A DNA stretch of 64,000 nucleotides from Pseudevernia furfuracea. Lineage: Eukaryota; Ascomycota; Lecanoromycetes; Lecanorales; Parmeliaceae. Where the stretch lies: positions 1,054,001-1,118,000 of the forward strand of contig JAIUPT010000021.1 of assembly GCA_022315425.1 (NCBI GenBank), written 5' to 3'. A program made the translations under genes and the position numbers. The notes beneath the pieces were generated by a model, which did not search any database, was not told the DNA's origin, and worked only from the letters and a program-made list of their open reading frames with translations. This document shows positions 43,608 to 56,004 of the stretch, piece by piece; within the stretch, counting starts at the first letter, position 1, and every line of letters begins with the position of its first letter.

Positions 43608-46481
43608 TCACCACAACTCGCAACTCGGCTCCTTGACTGGACACTGCAAATTCTCCAGTCAGTACTTTCCTTGTCAAGATGAAGAATAGGGTATGGGGTT
43701 GGGACTAAAGGGCTAAAGAAGTTGCTTACACTGAAACTCTCCCTGAAGTCTGGTGAATTCGCCATCGTGCCAAGAATGCGCGCCCTCGTCGGCGCATGAG
43801 GATCTCGATAGACACCATTCACAGCTGCTTCTGGTCTCACCTTCCCACACCACCAGTTCGCGTAGGAGATAAAGAACACCTGATCTTTAGTAAAGGTCTG
43901 AAGACCTGGTAGAAGCTGTCCAGGCTCAATGCTTTCGGCGTCCTTCCAAGCCGCGAATGCAGCATTGACCCCTCCTGCATCCGCCAGATTTTCTCCCAAC
44001 GTAAGGCGACCGTTCACGTGCAATGGCTCGCCGTTTGGATTCGGTACTGTGAACCTGTGGTATTGATTGACAAAGCATTGCGCTTTGTCTTCGAAGGCTT
44101 CGACGGTGCTGTTGTCCCACCAGTCTGTGAAGTTGCCGGTCTCGTCGTAGTGACGTCCCATGGAATCGAAAGCTAGCTGAATCAGCCAAGGCGCACCTAC
44201 GTACCCTGGAATTGCCTTACCGTGTGAGAGCTCGTGCCCGCTCACAGATCCGAATGCGCCATAGCTCAGGTACTGAGGTACGCTTGGATCGTAGAACACG
44301 GGAGCTTGCATAATACCCGCAGGGAAGACTATCTCATTGCCAGCTGGGTTGTAGTACGCCTAACGAGTGTCAGCGATCAGGGATCACGGCGGTGCCACGC
44401 GCGCAGGCAGGTTGAAACCACGAACATTGACTGTATCTGCCGTCATTCCCCACTCATCACGATTCGTAGGTTTACCCAGAGCAGACCATTCGCGATTTAT
44501 GGTGAACTTCGCAATGGAAAGTGCGTTTCCGAAGAAGGCCGTGCTGGTGATGTTGACTTTTGCATAGTATCCTTCAAGGGCAGCGGAGTCGCGAATATCT
44601 GGGCTCTTTGTGGGATAGCCTATTTTTTGAATGATGTTGTGAACTGAGTCGTGAATTGTAAGCTGATGTGCTAGCTTCTTAATTGAATAGACAACTGCCT
44701 TATAGGACGAGGACACATACCTTTCTCTATACCAAGATCCCTTACCTCTTTGCTCATCCACTCCGCTCCCCTCAATTTCTTAATGAACTGCACCTTGATG
44801 TCCGAGACAATCTGATCACCAAAATTCTTGGCTTCTTCTGAGAACGCTTTCTCCACAAAGAATTTGCTGAGGATCCAGCCTATAGTAAGAGATCAGCAGC
44901 TTCAGATAGCTAAAAGCCTGCTTTCAACACGAACCGAGCCCATTATCCGCAACCTTGATACAAGTCCTCCATCGCTCCTCCGACGCATCAGGATCCTTGC
45001 CCAGTAACTCATTATTAAACCTCTTCAACGGCTTTAAGGCGTCGTCTTCAACTCTGTATGCGTAAGCTTGTACTGTCTTCCAAACAAAGTACGCCTGAAG
45101 AGCCTCTGCACTTGTTTCTCGCAGAATTTCAGAAAGTGACTTGAGGTAGGACGGAGATCCGACTATCAGTTTCTCTGGCTTGAAGTCCGCAGGGGCCAAG
45201 GTGGTGATGAGATACTGCACAGATAGCTGCGGTAACAGGTCTTTGATTTGATCAAGGTTCATTGGATTGTAGTATTTGGTGACATCTTCGGCATCCTCTT
45301 CATCTGGTGTTGCTTGAGCTAGTTTGGACTCAAACAAGACAATGCTTTCAACCAATTCAGCGCTTTTCGTCGAAATTTGAGACCATAATCCTGCAAGAGG
45401 TCTCGACTCAGATTTGGCCTCCGCAAGCAGAGCTTCTAGGACTTGGCCAATGGTCCTGGCATATCGGACGACTAACTCGGGCTTCTTGTAATACTCTTTC
45501 GTAGGAAGTCCTGGCTGGCGTGGTGCAGCTATGAAAGGGACGACGACATCTGGATCTTTGTCGTCGGCCTGGAAAAATCAGCTTTGAAAGAAGAGCAGGA
45601 ATCTTGCGGGAACGAACAGTGACATAGAACGAGATTAGCGGATCCATGCCGATACTCGTCAAGTATGTCAGGGTCTTCGAAAGCCGAGTTTCGTCTTTCA
45701 AAAGCAAGCCTTTCTGGTCCATTTTCTTAAGCAACGGGAAGAGATCGGTATCTGGCCTTGTGGCTGGAAATAATTCCTCAACTTTCCGCAAAACGTCAAG
45801 AAGCGGAGCGGAGCCGACGTCTTTGATTACTTCTTCATCCATACAAGCATTGTATGCTGTCTGTAGCTTTTCGAAGATGTCTCTTTTGGCGGAAGAGTCT
45901 ATCTCGATCTTATAATCATCCACTGAGTACGGGGATTCTAAGACGTGACGAAGAATCTGTTGTGAGTCTTCCGCCATGATTGTGCCTGTAAAAGTGCCTC
46001 CTTGATCTGCTCGAAGATCGTGTTTCTCCTGCCAACCCTCGCAAACGAATTGATCAAAGTCATGACACGGATCAATTGTGTGATATCTTGGTGACATGTT
46101 TTCAAGTAACTTTGAAGCCGCAATCACACATGCCGGAGTGAGACAGATTGTGTCAGGGACCTCTGGGTCAGAGTCGCTGCTGTCCTGGTTGTACGCGACT
46201 AGGATCCCGACTTTAGTTCAATCTGGTGCTGGATGGAAGTCAAACACACCTGCAAAGTAGACGAGTAGAGCAATAAGGCCACCAAGTAACAGCAATATGA
46301 TTGCGGTTGTCATGAGATTATTCAATAGCCAATCCCAAGACTTCCTAAGCCAAATGCGAGGTTTGTCCTGTTTTGATACTTTGCCGTTGGCCTGCGGCGC
46401 ATCTTCTACGCTGTCTGCTTCATCATCGCGAGCATCATCAGCGAGCAGCGGCGCTTGTTCGCTATCCCGTCCGGATGTCAT
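43608..46481 (-). CDS. Peptidase M13 (neprilysin-like), type II membrane protein
   Basis: Eight exons: 46481..46250, 46198..45618, 45568..44935, 44879..44721, 44643..44426, 44359..44221, 44172..43730 and 43643..43608, giving 813 residues. M13 enzymes are zinc endopeptidases that cleave small peptides outside the cell or in the endomembrane lumen. A charged cytosolic tail precedes one membrane span near residues 50-76 (MTTAIILLLLGGLIALLVYF). The ectodomain begins ICLTPACVIAASKLLENMSP. NAYYNPAGNEIVFPAG leads to the zinc motif HELSH at 650-654; GENLADAGG gives the third ligand E715. The C-terminus ends CPVKEPSCELW, the conserved M13 ending, reached only by the last splice. The 48-bp intron after HELSH is stop-free. 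Three of seven introns begin GTTCGT. The signature residues look complete. Confidence 0.93.
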
Positions 46482-47041
46482 AGTTATCGAAGAGGATAAT
46501 TAAGCTGCTGACTATCTACAGTGGACGGCACTTGAAGTTGGAGGATGGAATGGGACGAGATGGAAATCACATGCACGCGACCAAGCAGAATGGACTATGG
46601 TTTGAATGGGCCTAGTATCAAAGAATGATATCTGCACAGTAGTCCACAAATTTAATAAGTTGAAAATAACCAACCGAGATGGCCACTCCAGCTAAGTATG
46701 AAGAAAAACTCTGAGAAAACGATGAGAAGTAAATAGATTGACATCGGGCAAGAAGAAAGGAAAACAAAATCTCGAACATCATAACTCTGAAAATTGGAAG
46801 CATAATTTTATACCCCACTAACCTCTTTTGTGACGATTTGGCGGGGTGCCGCAAAGATCTCGAAGGCGGCAGACAGCAGACAGCTTGAGAGAATCCTTGA
46901 TTCGATACTGAAATCCATTGAGTGACTGCATACAGACTGTAATCATTCGGACTTTCCGCGGATATCAACCTCCCGAAAAGGCATGCTGCAAAAGGCATGA
47001 CCTACAGCTTAGGAAATTTCTGATGAGGGGCGCCTCTCACA
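46482..47041. other. Divergent intergenic region
   Basis: These 560 bases separate the M13 peptidase start from the ankyrin/DIL gene start and hold both promoters. Nothing further is recognisable. Confidence 0.5.
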
Positions 47042-49692
47042 ATGGACATTGGGAATCAACATTCCGATGACGAGCTTGGCTTTGAGGACGCAGACGAGGT
47101 ACCACAGCATCGACCTCTGCCGCCCGACTTGCCCAAATCACTCGATGATAGGCAGCCAATCCGTCACTATGCTGGGGAGACTGAAATGTACGACGCTTGG
47201 CAAGGTAATGGTTACCTCACAGAGCTATAAGCTGCTGGAGGATGAAGGGGATCGCTAATTAATCGGTCAGGCCAATCGCAATTCCTCACTAGTCCAATGC
47301 CTGCCCAACCGCTTGCTTTCAATCTATCACTGGACGACGATCGGGACGACGAAAATGCCACGCAACGCCTCGAGGACAATGACACCAGGCTGATGGAGAT
47401 GCTAGCTGCTCAAGCTGCACATCGGGAAGATGGATCCGCTGCTGGGGATGAAGAGGCGATCGCTGCGGACAAGAAGCTTTCCGATACACAGAAGAAGGCT
47501 ATGCTACAAAAGTCATTGCACAACGCTGCTAGCAACGGAGATGTTGATCAGGTCGGCAGAGTGCTGCAGGGCCCTGCGCGCAAATATGTCGATATCAATG
47601 GCCCGGACGAAGAAGGGACAGCGCCCATAATATACGCTAGCTGTTTTGTGAGTCCGTGCTCGAAAGCTCTCTGTTGGGGTTTACGCGCTGATTTATTCGA
47701 TTACTTCTAGGGTCACCAGGATGTGGTCTTGGCCCTTCTAGACGCCGGAGCGGAAGTGGATAGACAAGACAAGAACCAGTGGACGCCTTTGATGTGGGCA
47801 ATGACGAATCGGCATAAGGATATTGCGAAGATGCTGCTGGACCATGGTGCCTCGTCAACGATCAAGTCGTCTTCTGGGCGGACAGCTTTTGACTTCGCAG
47901 CGCCGAACAGCGAAATATCAGACTTCCTACACCAGAATGGGTATGGCATAGGAGATGTGGGTGTCGATGACTTCTACGACAATGGCTTCTCCCAGGATAG
48001 GTTTGAGCAAGAGATGGAGGAGAGCGAGATGACAAGGCGTATGATGATGGAGAGCTCAATGAATTTAGAAGTCGACCTATCAAGCTTGGGCATGGATGAG
48101 AGGCCGGAAGTAGGTCGCGGTATGCCCCTCTGCTGATGAAAAAGCTAATAGAGCCAAAGTCACCCGAGGAAAATGACGAGCAACAAGATTTTGTATGGGA
48201 CAGGTGTTTGAACGACCAGATGTTTGTCTTCCAAGAAAATGAGTTGGGGCCAATATTGGACATTATCATCACCACAATGACGCCGCAACGGTCGCCATCG
48301 CAAAAGCCAGTACCGGCAAATATTCTGTTTCTTGCAGCGCGATACGCCCACTATCATGGAAGCCCTGAGCTCCTAGCTACGCTTTTACTCTCAGCTATGG
48401 ACAAGATTAATATCAAGGTCGAGCGGCATCAGTGGGATATGACAGTCCTAGCTTTCTGGATCTCGAATGCTACTTTGCTGCTCCACTATCTGAAGAAAGA
48501 CGCTGGGGTTGTAGGAGCAACCACTGAGTTCCAGGTCCAGCTAGTGGAGCTCATCAACGAGATCTTCATTCTGATCATTAGAGACGCAGAAAGGCGTATG
48601 GATAAGGTTTTGAAGAACGCGATTCTTGATCACGAGACCATTCCATTCGACCATCTCGAATTTGCAGGTGAATGGAATATCTTCCGATCAAAGAACAAGG
48701 CCCAACCAGAACCCGTGAGCTACAAGCCCCCACCGCCAAATAAAAGAGCCCAACTATCACCGAGAAACGTCACATCTCTTTTGTCCTCAACGCTCTTCGT
48801 GCTAGATCTCTACGACATACACTCTGTCATCACCTCTCAGATTCTCGGGCAGCTGTTCTACTGGATAGGAGCAGAGCTATTTAATCACATACTATCGAAT
48901 AAGATGTACCTTGCGCGAACAAAAGCAATGCAGATCCGGATGAATATCTCCGTCCTCGAAGACTGGGCAAGGACAAACAACCGATCGCCGGAGCACTACG
49001 AGAATGGATCGCTTTCGACATCAGGCGAAAACACAGTCGACGCGGCTCGGAAACATCTTACACCTGTCATCCAACTCCTCCAATGGCTACAATGTTTCTC
49101 TAGCCTTGACTATTCGACAGATTCCCAAGATTCGCTGGAAAACACTATAAAACAAATGACACGCCTCACACCTCACCAACTACTTCATTCCACTAGTCAC
49201 TATCGATATGAGAAAGAGGAGAAAACTTTGCCCAAAACAGCCCGCAAGCGACTGGTCACTCTGCAAACAGAATCGCAGAAGCGGTGGGAGCAGATGCGGC
49301 GGGAGCGCGATAAAGCCTCAAAAAGGCAGTCACAGCCGCCACCACCATCGCCTTTACAGAACGGTTCACAGTCACTTGATAAGGCTGGAGGTCATTCGCT
49401 CTCTACTTCATCATCAGACGAGCTTAATGGAGTGGTCCAGCCAGAAGAAGAGGAGCCTCCATCTGAAAGATTGTTGATGGACCCTGCCCACATGCTGCAA
49501 TTCTCTCTACCAACGACCGTTGACATGCGACTGAGCTACGGTGCTGGCTACGGTGGGGTGAACAGGGAGAGGGAAAGAAGGTACATACCGACCGTGCCAC
49601 CAGAGTTCCTAGCAAAGCTGGACCTCAGTGGCAATGGTAACGGGAGCTTCATTGAAGAAAAGGATTGGAATACTCCGAGTGACGAGAGCTAA
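47042..49692 (+). CDS. Ankyrin-repeat and DIL-domain protein
   Basis: Exons are 47042..47204, 47271..47647, 47711..48109 and 48160..49692, giving 823 residues. Residues 130-245 hold ankyrin repeats (QKSLHNAASNGDVDQVGRVL; NQWTPLMWAMTNRHKDIAKM; SSGRTAFDFA). A DIL (dilute) domain, the cargo-binding fold of class V myosins, covers roughly residues 370-690, with the typical segment LGQLFYWIGAELFNHILSNK followed by AMQIRMNISVLEDWAR. Fungal genomes carry such ankyrin-DIL proteins without a motor domain; they probably act as adaptors in vesicle or organelle traffic, but no function is established for this one. The third intron was placed at 48110-48159 because it alone keeps the frame and has a CTAATA branch site. 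The C-terminal 100 residues are Ser/Pro-rich. Confidence 0.85.
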
Positions 49693-50636
49693 GGGGGAAA
49701 TGACGGTCACAATATATAATTTGCATTGCGGCGGAGTTGAAACATCCGAGGGACTTCGGACCCAGGAGATCGACTGGCTCGGAGTTTCCAAATGTCAGGT
49801 CGCATTGTTAAGATAATGTCTTACTATGAATACAGAAATAAGACTTTGCCGTCGTTTCTTCCGTTGACAAGAATCGCTAAAAGGGTTGGAGTAGGGGCCA
49901 TAGTTCACTTCATTCTGATTGGCAGCTTTCTCGGGATACTCCGCATCTTCTTTGTAGTTGCCGTGCAAGAGAAACATGGCTAGTTCTACAATTGGGCTTT
50001 CCGTGCCGGTTCCGGAGACTAGGAGCCTCAAAAATGTTATTTTGGCCCTAACCTGTAGAGATAATGGCGACCGGTAGTACGGCTTGCACGTCACTCCCAA
50101 ACCACTGCGAAGAAGGAATAGAGAGAGAATAATGTTCGCTGAAGGGCAGGAACCTGTCTATATAATGTCATGACCGAGACTAGGAGATAAGATCATGAGA
50201 TACGAATGTACTACCTTGAAGTTTTGACGAACTTTGACGAACAGCCAAGCTCTAGCATAGTGGTCCTAATAGTCCACTGGTGTTATAGTCCACTGGTGTT
50301 GCAGTCGCGGTCGCGGATACTGGACTAGGTACTGGAGGTTTGTGGAATAATGTTACAGCCTAAAGATAAGAGCGACTGCCCTACTTTAGCCGACTCGCCA
50401 GTGCCACCGCGGTCACGGGCCGAGTCACTAGCGTACTCTAGCGCCATCGGCTTGAAAGCTTCCACTCGTGCCACTCTGTATACCCACTTTCTCGAGCCCC
50501 GTTGTAAGTCTTGACCTCGATTCGCGCAAATCAAGTCGACAAAGCCTAAGGGCTCTTGCACCTGTATATGGTGTGCCCATGAGAATAGCGATGCAAGCGT
50601 AGTCGGATAGTGTCCCTTCAATCGACTCTGAATACC
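49693..50636. other. Intergenic region
   Basis: 944 bases between the ankyrin/DIL gene and the transporter. It holds one short tandem duplication (separate entry). Small open frames on both strands show no recognisable protein. Confidence 0.5.
50269..50300. repeat. Perfect 16-bp tandem duplication
   Basis: ATAGTCCACTGGTGTT occurs twice, head to tail (50269-50284 and 50285-50300). Confidence 0.85.
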
Positions 50637-52479
50637 ATGACTGAGCTAAGCCATGACCTGGACGAGAGCTATGTTGACCCTAACGAAGATGCCGATATTC
50701 GAGAGCAAGTCGGAGTTACGGAACCGTTTTTACTTCAAGATCCTGGCTCAGAAGTCACGAGGGGACTGCTTTATCTTCTCGTCTTGACCTGCGGTGGCGC
50801 CGGGTAAAGATTAGTTCTTCTCGACGGCAGAGCGTTCCAATGCTGATATCCTGCAGCTTGCAGGTCATTTGGTCTGTCGTTAGGTCTAATGGCGCGGTAA
50901 GTGGCCTTTCAGGTTTCTTATTTCATGCTATCAATACCGTGACCCGTCTGACCAAACGCTGACTGCTTGAAGCCATATCTAGTGTCTCTAGGACTATCCA
51001 AGTCTTTCACCGCTCTTGTCTGGCTGGCGGCACCTCTCTGTGGAGTTGTAGTCCAGCCGATCGTGGGTATCTTGAGTGATCGAACCCGCAGTTACTGGGG
51101 ACGGCGAAAACCATTCATAGTCGGCGGCACGATCGGCGTTATCGTTTCCACGCTGGCCCTCGCCTTCCTTACGAAACCTCTCGGTGGAGTTCAAGGTTCA
51201 CGGGCGTTGACCATACTTTTAGCAATCACGCTAATATACGCCATGAATATATCGATTCAGCCTCTCCAGGCCGGTCTGCGTACACTTATCATAGAGAATT
51301 GCCCCGCCCATCAACAGACCCAAGCTGCTGCTTGGACCAGTGTCTTGATGGGCATCGGCAACATATTTGGCTACCTTTGCGGATTTACTGTGTTACCCGA
51401 GTTCTTTAAACTGGGAGGCTTAACGCAGTTTCAATGCTTGTGTCTGATCGCTTCATTGGCACTGGCAACAACAACGAGCATAAATTGCATCATCAAAGAA
51501 GATTACTCTGCACGCTCGCTACCAGTCAGGCTTGAACGAACCGGAGTTATGGTAGTCTGCAGAGACCTGATCCATACTTATCGTTTCATGCCTAGACGAA
51601 TTCGCAAAGTGTGTCACATTCAATTCTGCGCCTGGATAGGATGGTTTCCGTTCTTGTTCTATTCAACCACGTAAGACTTTCTTACTGTCATCGACAAGCT
51701 TGAAAGTGGTTGCAAGCTAACTAGCGCTTCTTTCACTGCAGCTATGTGGGCGAAATCTGTAAGTACTTTGGGCTGACTAATGTTTCCGTCACTAATACCT
51801 AGCAGATGCTAAGCATGCTATTGCCATGAGACAGTCTCTGGTGGCTACCGGGACCGTGGACGCTACGTCTATGATGTCTGCAGATATGACAGCTATGAAC
51901 AATGTCACTGAGGACGCGGTTCGTTATGGCACATTTGCCAGTTTCCTCTTCTCCATTGTGGCTTTTGTTACCAACTTCTTACTTCCGGTGCTCTTGGGAG
52001 TCTCTAACAAACCTGGCCTCGCTGCAAGAAAGCCTCCAGCAAAATTCGGGATATCCCAAGCATGGACCTGCGCTCACATCTTCTTCGCTCTGGCCATGTT
52101 CGCCACCATGATGGTGAGCTCACCAGCAGCTGCTACTTTTCTAGTCGCCTCTGTGGGGCTCTCGTGGGCACTCACCCACTGGGCACCGTTCGCTATAATC
52201 GGAAATGAGCTCGCTGCCCGCCAGTCATTCAGTACCAGCACCAATGGCTTTCCAGACGACGACATGTTGACTTTTACGGTGGAAATACAAGCTGGTGCCA
52301 TTATGGGTTTGCATAATGTGGCTATATCGGCGCCACAGATTATAGCCGCTTTAGCCTGTAGTGCCGTCTTTGGGCTGGCAAAATCCTTAGGGAGTCAGGA
52401 TGGGACGGGGTGGGTGCTGAGAGCAGGTGGCTGTGCGGCTTTGTGGGCCGCATATTTGACTAGCAGGTTTGACGATTGA
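50637..52479 (+). CDS. SLC45/SUT-like sugar:cation symporter (MFS)
   Basis: Exons are 50637..50803, 50857..50896 (40 nt), 50973..51670, 51742..51758 (17 nt) and 51806..52479, giving 531 residues. The protein is hydrophobic throughout, as expected for a 12-TM carrier. Family signatures are SPYL-type SNGAPYLVSLGLSKSFTALV, then QPIVGILSDRTRSYWGRRKP, the SDRxxxxxGRR loop of GPH/SUT sugar-proton symporters such as fission yeast Sut1 and animal SLC45. NISIQPLQAGLRTLIIENCP marks TM4. After the micro-exon come YVGEIYAKHAIAMRQS and, late in the protein, FAIIGNELAARQ. Likely an alpha-glucoside or sucrose importer at the plasma membrane; the substrate is inferred from family only. The micro-exon is required to keep the frame. 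Confidence 0.86.
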
Positions 52480-52899
52480 ACGATTGACGGTGATGACGGA
52501 ATGATCTGTACATGGTAATGGTAATCTAACAAATGACTCATGAGGGCTTCCTCAACTCGCTGCTCGAAACCGAACGGACCTATATGGGAGCAGTGCATAT
52601 TATCGATCATCGTTGTGGAAGTTCGAGCAGTTGGGAGCACCTTTGGGGAGTATCGTAATGAGTGGGACTATGAGGTCTCATGGAAGGGTGTGAACTGTTG
52701 TACTGATAGGGAATACCTATAAAACACAATTTGATACTGTATAGGGATATTTCAGACCAATACCTAGAATAGGTTGCGTTCTGGCGAGCCAACCATTTCA
52801 TGACGGCTAAAACTAAACCTAGCGAATTCTGTAAACACTCACTTTAAGTACTCCAACATTCCTCCACATGTCCCACATAATTGCCCAACCACTCAAACA
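52480..52899. other. Intergenic region upstream of allantoicase
   Basis: 420 bases. A GATAA core on the minus strand (52600-52604) and GATA at 52705-52708 could bind GATA-type nitrogen regulators, as expected for a purine-degradation gene, but such motifs are frequent by chance. Confidence 0.35.
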
Positions 52900-54112
52900 A
52901 TGGAGATACAAGCACTCTCCCCTGAAACGATTCAGGACACCCAGTCCGCCCCCACCGATTCCATCCCGCCGGACCAAATAGACAGCACCTTCGGTACCAC
53001 ATGCATTGGTAGAGCTCCCTCCTCTTCCATCTCCAGAGCCTCCACCTCTTAGCGACTCCTTGGTTGATCATCCTGTACACACCAGCCACCAGAAACCATC
53101 GCTGACAACCACAGACCTTATCTCCGCCCCTCTGACCTCCCGCATCCTTTCCTTCTCCGACGAGTTCTTCGCCTCGGCTTCCAACCTCATCAACCCCGCG
53201 AAACCAATCCGCCGGCCTGGCTACTTCGTCGAATCAGGCGCTTGGTATGATGGCTGGGAGACCCGTCGGCATAATCGCTCTCCTCCTGACTGGGTTGTGA
53301 TACGCCTCGGCCCTGCCGCGGGGGTAGTGAAGGGTGTGGAGATTGATACGGCGTTCTTCGATGGCAACCATGCTGAGAGTGTGGAGATTTGGGGTACCTA
53401 TGAGACGGGAGAGGGGGCAGACGAGAGGGTGAAAGAGGCTGGGTATGAGGCTTGGAGGCCGGTGCTGGGGAAGAGGGAGTGCGGAGCTAGTAGGAGGCAG
53501 GCTTGGACAGTCAATGAAGGGACGAGCGAAGTTACCCATGTGAAGTTGTGCATGTTCCCCGATGGGGGCATAGCCAGGTTTCGACTCTACGGTGTGGCTG
53601 TCCCTGTTTGGCCGAAGGATCAGTCGGAGGAGGTGGAGTTGAGCAGCGCACTCATGGGGGGCAGAGTGATTGGGTTCAGCGATGAGCACTTCGGGAAAGC
53701 AGGGAATGTCCTAATGCCGGGAAGGGGCGTGGATATGGGAGATGGGTGGGAAACGAAGAGGAATAGGGAGAGTGGGCATTCTGATTGGGTCGTTGTCAAG
53801 CTGGGAGCCAGGGGATGGGTGAGGAATTTCATGGTTGATACCATGCATTTCCGTGGCAATTTTCCGCAAGGAGTGAGGGTTGAGGGTCTGGATGCGGAGG
53901 GAGAGGAGGTGGTGAGTGGGGACGATGAGAGGTGGGTGGAGGTTGTAGGGATGCAGGGGTGCCAGAAGGATAAGGAGCACGTCTTTGCCGAAGGATTGTT
54001 GAAGAGTGTAGATGGAAGGACATTTACGCATATGAAGATGACGATTATTCCGGATGGCGGAGTGAAGAGATTTAGGGTGTTTGGAGTACGGGCTGAGGAG
54101 AGACACTTGTAG
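52900..54112 (+). CDS. DAL2: Allantoicase
   Basis: Exons are 52900..53008 and 53115..54112, giving 368 residues. Allantoicase hydrolyses allantoate to ureidoglycolate and urea in purine degradation, letting fungi use purines as a nitrogen source. The splice joins STFGTTCI to DLISAPLTSRIL. Two homologous jelly-roll repeats are visible: SFSDEFFASASNLINP with WYDGWETRRHNRSPPDWVVI, and GFSDEHFGKAGNVLMPGRGV with GDGWETKRNRESGHSDWVVV. Each repeat ends in a PDGGxxRFRxxG strand (FPDGGIARFRLYG; IPDGGVKRFRVFG). Length fits the family (about 340-370). The ATG at 52900 gives the usual lead before the first repeat. Confidence 0.95.
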
Positions 54113-55115
54113 CGAAGTGTGCATGCATGTATGAGGTATAAGGTATGAGATAGGAAAGACTAAAACTGTCTAGCTGAAAGTGAGGTTTTTTTTGTTATGC
54201 TCCGCTCAAGGGTCTTGGAGTAAAAGAGGATGTTGTGTCCAATGAATCGGTGCAGGTAGATATAGTGTTCTTAGTGCTGGCTACTCACCAGTCACAGTAC
54301 CCAAGTTTACCCAAGTTTCCCGCACATATCCAAGGGCAGGATTAAGATGTGAGCGAAAATACTAAAGGTAGTTAGTAGCGTTGACAATTTCTTTTCAAAG
54401 AGCCTGCATTATTTCGGTAAATGCTTCCATCCAGCTCAAACAGCCGAGTGGTACATTGAAGGCTAGGTAAGAATTGAGGTTTCATAAGATAGCTGTCACA
54501 TGTTAGAGCCCTTAATAGTCTGGCCCTATCTAGTCATTGCGACTCATTGAAGTCGTGTTCGTAGGTTTGCATCCACATGCTCGAGCGCAGTCTTTAAAAA
54601 TTTTCGTGATCCGATAGCTGTGTTCAAATCCCATTGGATGATGTTCCTTTTGCTCCTCGGTTCGATGATGATGATTTTGGGTAGGTCTTGTTCTTCCTTT
54701 TCTCTTTCGCTCTCGCTTAACGTCGATCATAAACAAACAGGACCAAGTTCTCTCGAGCAATCCGGTCAAAATGGATCTCTCGTTTCTCGAACAGATGCGC
54801 GGTCTTCATCCCACAATGTTTATCATTACGTCTATACATCATACTGGCGCAGACATTGGATTCAAAGCTTCCCCTTCTCGATAGCAAACATTCTCGGAAT
54901 CTTTGTAGTCTGTCACCCTCGCACGAGGCTGGTAGTGCGAGGATTTGCTGTTCGGAATCTTGCTTGTTGTTCTCAAGTCTTCTTTTGCTGGAAGACTTCG
55001 ATACAACATGGCTGGTACACTGATGCGGCCAGAAATTTCCACGTTTTTCTCTTCCAGGAAACAAGCAGAACTCTTCTCAACGTTGATGTCGCACAGAATG
55101 TCACCAATCACTGCT
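54113..55115. other. Gene-poor region
   Basis: About 1,000 bases after allantoicase. Open frames exist on both strands (for example 54620-55147, plus) but lack family similarity or convincing structure. Confidence 0.45.
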
Positions 55116-55409
55116 TTAAGCATTCTTCAAGCAGTAGATTATGTTAAGATGGTCGGATAGGGAGTGTGTCTGTTGGGTAATCAAAGCGACCTGGCTCATG
55201 GCAACTCCTAGGTTCCAGTGAAGGGTACCAATGGGGACAAAAGCTCCCGGGGATATGCTGGCGAAGGCAAGGTTGTCTCGGAGAAGTCCTAAAGAGCTCT
55301 GTAGCAGTGGCCTTGATGAAGCAGTGACAAGGGGGATGCAGAGAAAATGAGTAAGATTATACATTTGCTGTCTGGACAAAGCAAAATTGGTCGGACGAGT
55401 GAGCACCAT
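55116..55409 (-). pseudogene. Fragment resembling the first half of an AKAP7-like 2H phosphoesterase
   Basis: 97 codons open on the minus strand. The segment LTHFLCIPLVTASSRPLLQS followed by ISPGAFVPIGTLHWNLGV matches, as I remember it, the start of fungal AKAP7-like (2H superfamily) proteins, where the first catalytic motif is usually LHLTLGV. Here that motif reads LHWNLGV, so the HxT catalytic threonine has become asparagine. I find no second HxT motif downstream. I take it as a decayed or truncated copy; similarity is from memory. Confidence 0.4.
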
Positions 55410-56004
55410 ATTGGCGGAGTGTTAAGAGTTCAATATCAAGTGCTTTAGATGCTGAGTTGGACACCTTTAATAAGCACGAGAGCCGTGGTCGTCGGCCTGG
55501 CTCGCGAGACGGGCATTAATCCACGATTATGCATGACCCAGGCTCGCCAGGAATGGGGTTCTTAAGTCCATACTGTTCGTGTCATACTATAGAAAACTAG
55601 AAACAACTCCAGCATAGGATCAGCGCCATTAGGAATTGAACCTAGTATTGAACTAATAGCAACCGCAAACAACTAAGTAGAAAAGTGATCACAGCAACCC
55701 AGTAGATTCCATGAAGCTTGTTATAGAGAGAAACTAAGTGGTTCAAGAAGACACGGTTCTAGTGAAAAGACCCCTCTATCAAGAAGCTATGCTAACTAAA
55801 TATGGGGAAGGGGGTGGCCATATCAATTTGATGTGTGTACAGAAAATCTCGGGAAACGCGCCAAGAGAACTTGGAAGTTTGGAGGTGGAATTTATATCTG
55901 GTTGTCGAATGTAGGAACACTTTCTACTTTCTTTGCAACCACAGAACAGCGATTTTAGTCCTGCATATTGACTTCCGAAGCGTGATCCCAATCATAAATT
56001 CAAG
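55410..56004. other. Intergenic region upstream of cct3
   Basis: 595 bases, AT-rich in part, containing the cct3 promoter. No other feature is seen. Confidence 0.5.

Noticed and set aside
48110..48151. Shorter alternatives (32-42 bp) for the third intron of the ankyrin/DIL gene
   Set aside because: Below the usual minimum fungal intron length or out of frame; 48110-48159 fits frame and branch site.
50637..54112. Transporter plus allantoicase as a purine-use gene cluster
   Set aside because: The transporter belongs to the sugar-proton symporter group, not to allantoate or purine permeases; neighbours only.
54620..55147. 175-codon plus-strand frame after allantoicase
   Set aside because: Hydrophobic start but irregular composition; overlaps other equally weak frames on the opposite strand.
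55620..55680. Minus-strand sequence GGTTCAATTCC resembling a tRNA T-arm
   Set aside because: No matching 5' acceptor strand, D-arm or anticodon arm could be folded upstream.
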